Of a DNA stretch of 64,000 bases, positions 57,062 to 64,000 are shown piece after piece. The notes beneath the pieces are model-generated. The model worked only from the letters and a program-made list of their open reading frames with translations. It was not told the DNA's origin and ran no database searches. The translations under genes and the position numbers were made by a program. Within the stretch, counting starts at the first letter, position 1. The number at the start of each line of letters is the position of its first letter. Source of the stretch: Hypomyces perniciosus (lineage: Eukaryota; Ascomycota; Sordariomycetes; Hypocreales; Hypocreaceae); NCBI GenBank assembly GCA_008477525.1, contig SPDT01000005.1, positions 3,596,001 to 3,660,000 on the forward strand, in the 5' to 3' direction.

Positions 57062-60000
57062 CTTTGCAAACCCGAGAGTCCCAAGGCACGAGGCTATAGA
57101 GAAGGCACTTTCTTGGCTATTGGACCACCGTCCTTGGAGTAGAAAACAGTACCATATATGTAAGAATCTCCAAAGCGTGAGTATTTATAAATCTTTAATA
57201 GCGTTGATTTTGATGAGCACCTGGCGGAATCCCACCCTGTTCCTGGCCTCACTCCGGCTTAATTGCTACTTACGGCGGTACTTTATTGGCAAAATTTATC
57301 GTGAGTCATTGTAACATACTCCAATCCAGGGTCTTTGTGTATAAGTATATGGATCTCTCTCTTGGGTCTATGGCATTAGGAGTCATCTGCCATCTACAAT
57401 GAACGAATTCGGATAGTTTATGGGTATCCACTTTTGGAATCAAACCAGTGAAGATGTCGAGAAACAGTAGGGAGTGGATACGTCGTAATATCGGATTAGT
57501 TGACTCCATACGGCAGTGCTCCTGTGAACGCTATTAGACCCAAGCTATGAAGAGCCTATGTAACCCCAAGACCTTAGTGATCGGACCGATCATCAAGCCT
57601 GCCGAGCAATTAGGTGGTTCCAGCAAAGGGTGGCCATCACGTCAAGCCACCTTCATCAATGCCCTCGTTCTTACAAAACGCAAATTAAGCGGGCTAAAGG
57701 ACATGATACTGTCTTGGCGAGGGATGAATATTCTCTCCCATCCTTTGACGTGTGGGGGTGAAAAGCCACCCAAAAAGGTGTTTTCCAAGTCCAACAACAA
57801 TCTTACTCACGGCTCCAGTAGCGCATTTTCGATTGTCCCCATGTGCGAGTGCATACTGGTAGAAAAGCGGTAAAAGAGATGTTATTACCCAGTTATATTA
57901 GAAGCAAATACCCCTAGTTTCGGATTGAATCCAGAACCGGGAAGTCGACGACCGTATGGATTTCCGTAATACGAGGAGATGCGAATATGGAGTCAAGGAA
58001 TGAAAGAATGCTCTCACAAATTAGCACCGATATATTTTGCTCGATGAAAGCTTGTTACCTAGGTTGGCAACTGAAACGACAGCGGCACAGCAATGGGGCT
58101 ATAAAGGGCCGCAAGTGACTGGAAGGGTGTGGATCGGTAGATTCGGTATCACAAGTGCTCCATGGGGGGTTGGTTGTTCGTTCGGCTCCGCATCTCCCCG
58201 CATTCTGTCAGCGTTATGAAGAACCTTGTCCGGCCATCCGTCTTATGACAAGACAACATCAGCGGGAGCAAAATGGAGTGATGAAAGAAAGCAACACACT
58301 GGCATTTCATCCTAGCTTCGCTAACAGGTTAATGTAGTTATAGCAAGACCTGTAGTCCGCACCCCAAATAGCTAACTCTACGTGGCCGGTTTTTCTGAAT
58401 GATTTCCAATAGGTGAATTCCCGGGGAGTCGCGGATTTAGGTATGTCGACACTAGATGATGAAGCGTAGCACTACTACTAGCAGTAGTAAGTACTATCCC
58501 CACAGACTGTTGTCCGTATGGAGCATGTGGGGATGGCTCGATCTGCAACAAGTAATATGGGGTATGTACAATGGAGTACGGAGTAGATATGTAGTAATGA
58601 ATCTTAAGACGGGGACTAAAAGAATCTCCGGCTTTGTTGGGGTTCGGTAAGAGGGATTGGGTACGAATGCGGATCACGGAGTAGTACAAGCTACCGCATG
58701 TAAGCCGAAGGCATCAGCAAGAATTGGGGCATTAATAATAGTAATCTGCATACTATTACCTGTGCTCCGTAGACTCGCTCTTTTGGGGGCCGACTAAGCT
58801 TATGGGTATTCCAAGAACGAAAAATTGTCAACTGTGGATTTGGGGCCTGGACCGTTTAGAAGGGCCGATTTAGGTGCACGTACATATTTTTGCGGCCCTA
58901 TTCCGGTTTTCCCTGTCTTGTTATACATGATCGACAGACAGGCTATCTGGAATTAGTAGATTTTTTCTTCATGGCCACTAAACCTGGGATGTAGCTCCGC
59001 CGTGAAAGTCAACAGAGAAGAATAGAGGATTGTTTATTCCTTGGTTGCGAACCTTATCATACTCGAAGCCCGCAGCAGCTCTTAGATGTCTGCATTTACC
59101 CCCCCAAAAAAAGAAAAAAAAGAGAAAAGAAAGGGGGAAGCCTAATATACGCTCTGCTGCAGCTTTTCTTTACTTTATGTTCTATTCATACCGGATTTAC
59201 GTTTTTCAATATGGAATGCTATCTCTTTGACAGTGGTAAAGCAGCATGGCGGGGGGTACAAGGAGGGTAGTATTGAAGAAGACCACTAACCTGGAGTGAC
59301 TTTTAATACTACCTATTTCATTACAGAGTTGATGTACCTTGGTCAAAATGACTGGATGCTTTACGACCGTCAAAGTAAGATAATGACGCACGAACCGATT
59401 GACAACCCGTTCAGTAGTCTCTGGATAATGAGCCCAAGGAGTATCCATTCTAAAGGGGAAATGACCCGCTTTATTTGAGCGTTTCCAAGGCGAATCGAAT
59501 TAGAGAACTGCTTATCGATATCTCATGAAATTGGTTCCGTTGGCAAGTGGAGTTTGGCTCGTACCCTTGGCGGTTTGAAGCATGCTGGTGGACCTGATGA
59601 TCCTGCCCTGGGTCTTATGACTTGTCAGGCTGAAGTTCACCCAACGTGCTCATACAACAGGGAATTTGCGATCTGATTAACGGGGATACAGAGCCCGAAG
59701 GAATTATTTTGGTGGGAAGGAATCAAGCTTTGTGTAAAGCTGCTTGTTATAAGCATGGGAGCATAATATCAAGAATGGCAAGGGATTTGCAACGAAAACT
59801 AAGCTACCACTCACGGGTTTCAACCTGTCGCGTAACACAGTTACGTGGTCAGGGCACTCTGGGCACCTGAATTTCCACTCTACTACACCGTGATGTGCGT
59901 GTTTGTTGGCCTGCTTCCTCCATCGTAATTGGTTCCCTTGCCGGCCTTTTTTATCATAGAAAAGAAACGACGCGCGTTCTGATACACATCTCAGACAATA

Positions 60001-60148
60001 AAAGGCTCCCTTGCATAGCCTGTTCCTCATTATTCCGACAACAAAACCGACGTTATCCGACACAACCAGCAACGTAAGAAGAGCCATGAGTGTTGAGGGT
60101 GAGCCGTCAGTACGAGGTAGTGGGTGGTTTCACTTCAATATCTAATTT
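57062..60148. other. 3.1-kb intergenic region
   Basis: No gene is supported in any frame. It contains TACGGAGTA at 58577-58585 and a purine-rich low-complexity tract near 59,106-59,138. The first few hundred bases are the GH81 promoter. Confidence 0.5.
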
Positions 60149-61028
60149 CTACATCTTATAAAACAGCCATGCGACTATGGAAACCACAGTAGGCAGTAGA
60201 ACATAGCTTGAAAGTGAGGCTAGGCCTTTCCTCAGCTCTCTTGTTTGAATGTTTCTCAACCAGATCTCAAACTCCTTTCCCTCGTTGAGATGTGGGAAGG
60301 GCATGTTGGGGACTTCTTTCCCCAGGAACCTACAGAGAGGTTCCCATTCTGATCCGAGTTCATACTCCAGCAACCGCTCCTTCGGAACCAGCTTCCGTAT
60401 TTTTGCATAGTGGTCACGGTAGGTCTGCTTAGCATTGGACCGGTAACTCTCAATATCGGAACAATTAAACATAGTGTGCATGATTGTCGTCATGGTGGTC
60501 GCGGGCTTCTGAGGTATGAAGTGCTCGACAATGTGCAGCATGATCCAACTTTTCCAGTTGTAGATGGATGGAATGACGCCATTGTTATAGGAGGTATACC
60601 AGCGGTCTATATCCCGTCCAACCAAGACAACCTTGGCCTACCAGACGACAGAAAATTTAGTATTGTAGTTGGCTCATGGATATCAGCCTGCGATGATCGA
60701 GATTGTCCAAGTGACCACTTACCTCCGGATATGCTTCTAGTAACTCCTCCGAGAATGCAATCACGGGCATGTCAGACAGAACTGCCCACTGCCCGAGGAA
60801 TTCATCAAACTCTTCCCGACCGAACGCCTTGCCTTTGCCGTGCCATTTGGCCTCAACTGCCTTAAACCAGGCGATTTGATCATCAGCCCGTTCAATGAAC
60901 TCGAACCCATGGTAGGTGGGAAGACCCAATGCTTCGTATGCCTTTTTCATCGATAGGCTACCCGTTCTAGGCATGGACAGGTGAAGCACCTGTAGCGGCG
61001 TTGCGCGAATCTCTGGCCTGCTCGTCAT
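60149..61028 (-). CDS. Sulfotransferase-family (P-loop) protein with C-terminal membrane anchor
   Basis: Two exons, 60723-61028 and 60149-60637, give 264 residues. The N-terminal LHLSMPRTGSLSMKKA is the P-loop of the fungal Sulfotransfer_4 family (PAPS-type nucleotide site), and YHGFEFIE and VVLVGRDIDRWYTSY follow as in that family. The C-terminus (SYVLLPTVVSIVAWLFY) is a single transmembrane helix. Family members are often found beside polyketide genes, and their substrates are largely unknown. Here it lies about 560 bp from a broken non-reducing PKS on the same strand, so it may be a survivor of a second cluster. True sulfotransferase activity is not proven; such proteins are sometimes misannotated as NAD-dependent epimerases. 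Confidence 0.87.
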
Positions 61029-61588
61029 ACTGGTAGTAGTACTTGCTTTGTCTTGTCGGATATTACTGGAATTGGATAGAGGGGGAGTCTAGAGTACAGA
61101 TAATATATTGAAAGAACTTTATACCAGCCCTTTCTTTTTTACCAGTACTTGTATGGAATTGATTTGCGAGGTCGGTTAATACCCGACAGAAGATGTCCCC
61201 TTTCGAGTGTGCAGGGGCAAACTGGTCATTTACAGGGATACCGGCGTAGTACTTGTTATCGAGCACCCAAAACCACACCTCAAAATCCAAACTAACACTA
61301 CAGCTGAACCCAGTTAAGGAAATTATTAATCTTAAATTCCCAATTAAAAAAATTATATTATTTATTAAATAAATACTGTTAAATTAATATTAAAAAACCC
61401 TATACTTTATATTTGAATAGATTTTATTAAAGAGTAAATATAATATTTATTAAATTATATTTCATAGCTATAAAAAGTTTTTAAAAAAAACTTTTAAGAA
61501 ATATATGAGTAATGCTATTTATACAGATAATCTATGCGCTACCTACAATAATCTCCCTATAGCTCCTTATACTCTGCAACTTAATCCT
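61029..61588. other. Intergenic region with AT-rich block
   Basis: It contains the very AT-rich stretch at 61321-61500 and otherwise no gene. The 3' end of the NR-PKS remnant meets it. Confidence 0.6.
61321..61500. repeat. AT-rich block (about 89% A+T), RIP-like
   Basis: By hand count only 20 of 180 bases are G or C, far below the flanking DNA. It borders the point where the PKS remnant loses its frame, suggesting a decayed insertion or RIP-mutated repeat. Confidence 0.65.
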
Positions 61589-64000
61589 TTACATAACAGT
61601 CAATAACAGTGAGTCCATACCCAATTCCGCCAAGTTGTTGGCCTTCACCACTTCCTCAGAGGATACGCCTATTTCTTCGGCCAAGATTAAAGGCAGCCTT
61701 TTGAGTAAAAAATCATCTGGGAACCCATGTTGACTTCCCGATGGTTGATCGCTCTCGTTTGGACTGGTCAATGAAGATGAAGAATCCAATCGACTCGCGG
61801 AGCTTCTTGAAATGTGGTCGGAATAGTTGCCTATTCCCAAGAATTCAACAAAATTCAGGAGTGTTGGGCATGTGGTAAAGACAGATGAATCAATATCAAG
61901 GCCAAGCTCTTCACACATCCTACCAGTAATGTTGAGAGACAAGAGTGAATCTACACCGTACTCGGCGAAGCCAAAGCTATCTCGCAGGCTAGTAATAGGA
62001 GCTCCAATCTCTTCGGAGAGAATCCTGAGAATGGGCCGAATCTGATTTGCCTCTGATGGATTGGTGGGTCGAGGCAGTTGCATTTCCGAGGGCTTCCAGG
62101 TCGCATGAGTTGAGATTGATGGCCTGACTCCCAGGTTGCAAGAATCAATGGCAGGATCGACACAGCGCTCGCGGCACCGCGGCACATCTTTCACGTTGAG
62201 GCCATTCGGGGGTAGGACTGTATCTAACACCCGTCGCGGAATACCTTGGAACTGCTCACGGTCAGTGTTATTGGCATCAATGGGCGAAACGGGAAATCGG
62301 AAAAGGTCAAGGAGAGTAGTAGCAGAAGTTTCACTTGCTGTGATACCCCCATACGCACCAATGATGTGGTTCCCTTCCAGAATATAGAGGTTACCGGAAT
62401 ACTTGGTTCCATCGACTGATTTCATGCGGACATAGGTTCGATATACAACATCTTTGCGGAATTCCTTGACGAGTTTTAGTGATTTCTAGCCGTGGTTGAT
62501 GAAGACCTGGTCCCTTGGCGTCGTTGTATGGCTGTTCGTCAGAAAGCCTACCAATTGGCCACAGCTGTCGATCCATATGGGATTGCAGAAAAAGTCTCCT
62601 CTTTCGGTCTGAAACTTGACGTTCGCGGTCCCCTCGCGATCGTCGCTATGGAGGATTGTTTCCCGAAGACGCTTGAATCCTTCGCTATAATCCACCAGTG
62701 AGGAAAACAACTTGTAGATCAGGCCCGCCGAAAGTTTGCTGTCGTGACCTTGCTCAGCCCTCTTCCTCAGCCATTCAATGCTCCTCTCAATGAGGTATTG
62801 GCTGCGCTCCCACTCTTCTATCCAGGCCTTCGGCTCCTCGAGGCGAAGGATGCATCTAGCGTGCTGAGCAGTCTGCTTACCCTGCGTGCTCACACTGTAT
62901 ATGAGCATTTAAGCTGAAGTTGTGCTCTTATCATGGGTAACCTCGATCCAGAATCTATTTTCAGTGTCGTCTTTAAGCATCAGAGGCTTGTCAACATTCA
63001 TGTTCTGGACGTCGATAGCGTAGCCCTGGGGATCCTGACGGTGCTTATCTAAAAATCGCTTGCCCAAAGTGAGACCAATGTCTGCGTACAGAGACTTATG
63101 GAAATTTCAGTACAACGAATAAGTAACCCATGTATTTATGGTGAAATGGACTCACAGATGTACAGAGTCGGGCGCCATTAACACGATGGTCCCAGGCCAC
63201 TTCCTTCAGAAGCTCACTTCCAAAGTCAAACTCGGCGACTAGTCTAACAACACCGCCTTGGACTGTCTCTTGGATTAATTTTTGTACAGATAGCATTGAT
63301 AACTCAGATGGAGATGGTAATGCCTGCATGATCGCTGGCGTCGGCGGATCACATTTCGTGAGTGTCCAATCATGAATGTATTGGATCCAGTACTTTTTTT
63401 GTCCCAGCTATATGCTGGAAGTCGTAAAACCTGTTGGCAAACTTCAAAATCACGATGGTACTCGTCCCAGGCTAATGCGATGCCAGAATGATACAGTGTG
63501 GCCAAGCTCGCAGCCAGGATCTTCCACCCATCCTCATTGCGATGCAAGGATGGCACCGTCACCGTTTCCCGTCCGATAGTAGATTTCACGAAGGCTGAAC
63601 ATACTGTATGAGGACCGAGCTCAATCCAAAGCATGTCTCTTCCACTGATCTTGTCCTCCACAGCGGCTTGAAGACAGTCGGAGAAATTAACAGACTCCCT
63701 GCAATGACGCTTGATATACTCGGACCCGAAAGAACTTCCATCCCCAGCTTCAACGACCTTGGCCAATAATGGAGATCCTACAGATTTGCTCGGAGGACGA
63801 AACGTAATCCCTGAAGCAACAGTTTAGAGTCCGTCAAGAATGGGATCAACTTGTGACGAATGAAAGGCAAATGGAACGTTCACACTGGTTACCTTGATGT
63901 TTTCCGCTGTAACCTTTTGCACCAGTTGCTCAATATGAGCAGTTTCTCCACTGATGACAGTCTCCATGGGACCATTCAGACAGGCAACTTCATGGACTTT
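61589..64000 (-). pseudogene. Broken non-reducing PKS: AT end, PT, ACP, partial ACP (5' part outside the window)
   Basis: The segments match the C-terminal half of a fungal non-reducing PKS. Present are the end of the acyltransferase (NVPFAFHSSQVDPIL), LWIELGPHTVCSAF, and the product-template domain with its His in DHRVNGARLC and Asp in [10 protein letters not shown]. The PT end reads FQGIPRRVLDTVLPP. Then come a first ACP (EYGVDSLLSL), a Ser-rich linker and a second ACP reaching ELGMDSLL. An intron near 63098-63158 looks normal. The frame is interrupted by TAA at 63824-63826, a frameshift at the A7 run 63394-63400, TAA at 62909-62911 and TAG at 62486-62488. The second ACP stops after its Ser and no thioesterase follows. 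Decay is most likely; sequencing error could explain the homopolymer shift but not all lesions. Confidence 0.85.

Noticed and set aside
59704..60087. 127-codon minus-strand ORF with several Cys pairs
   Set aside because: It looks superficially zinc-finger-like but the spacing fits no family, and it has no splice or promoter support.
1..64000. tRNA genes, rRNA, CRISPR arrays, intact transposons
   Set aside because: No cloverleaf with conserved A/B boxes, no spaced direct repeats and no transposase or reverse-transcriptase frame was found by eye. Weak or decayed copies could be missed.

Overview
The window is nuclear DNA of a filamentous ascomycete (Pezizomycotina; a Sordariomycete is plausible but not shown). 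The evidence is many short introns (about 45-110 nt) with GT...AG borders, a PKS-NRPS secondary-metabolite cluster, GH16 and GH81 cell-wall glucanases, a Zn2Cys6 regulator, an NLR-like NACHT/ankyrin locus, and eukaryotic housekeeping genes (mitochondrial ribosomal protein uS14m, splicing factor Cwc25). No tRNA, rRNA, CRISPR array or intact transposon was recognised.

Positions 1-29,758 hold a nearly complete biosynthetic cluster. In order it has: a hybrid PKS-NRPS cut by the left window edge; a trans-enoyl reductase; a lipocalin-fold Diels-Alderase; a secreted berberine-bridge-type FAD oxidase; cytochrome P450 no. 1; a small calycin-like protein; P450 no. 2; a Baeyer-Villiger monooxygenase; a short-chain dehydrogenase; an alpha/beta hydrolase of the CcsE/MycC type; and a Zn2Cys6 (AflR-like) regulator. 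The set points to a cytochalasan-type macrocycle. The synthase plus trans-ER would make an amino-acid-capped polyketide. The hydrolase would promote pyrrolinone formation and the Diels-Alderase the isoindolone/macrocycle. The two P450s, FAD oxidase, SDR and BVMO would tailor it, the BVMO by placing oxygen in the macrocycle. CGG/CCG inverted repeats occur in several of the cluster's intergenic regions.

Positions 29,759-38,095 are mostly empty apart from one unrecognised gene (34,166-35,266). Positions 38,096-40,970 hold a broken NACHT-ankyrin gene. Positions 41,605-46,802 are conserved core sequence: a CRH-type GH16 transglycosylase, uS14m and Cwc25. Positions 49,454-57,061 hold a small secreted Cys-rich protein, an MCT-type MFS transporter and a nine-exon GH81 endo-beta-1,3-glucanase with a C-terminal carbohydrate-binding-like domain.

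The right end (60,149-64,000) has a sulfotransferase-like gene beside the decayed 3' part of a second, non-reducing PKS. That PKS carries three in-frame stops and a frameshift, and ends inside its second ACP next to a very AT-rich block, which resembles repeat-induced-point-mutation (RIP) decay. Across the window the 9-mer TACGRAGTA recurs almost only between genes, often as inverted pairs.

Exon borders were set by eye from splice consensus, frame continuity and remembered family alignments. No search was run, so homology statements are from family knowledge.
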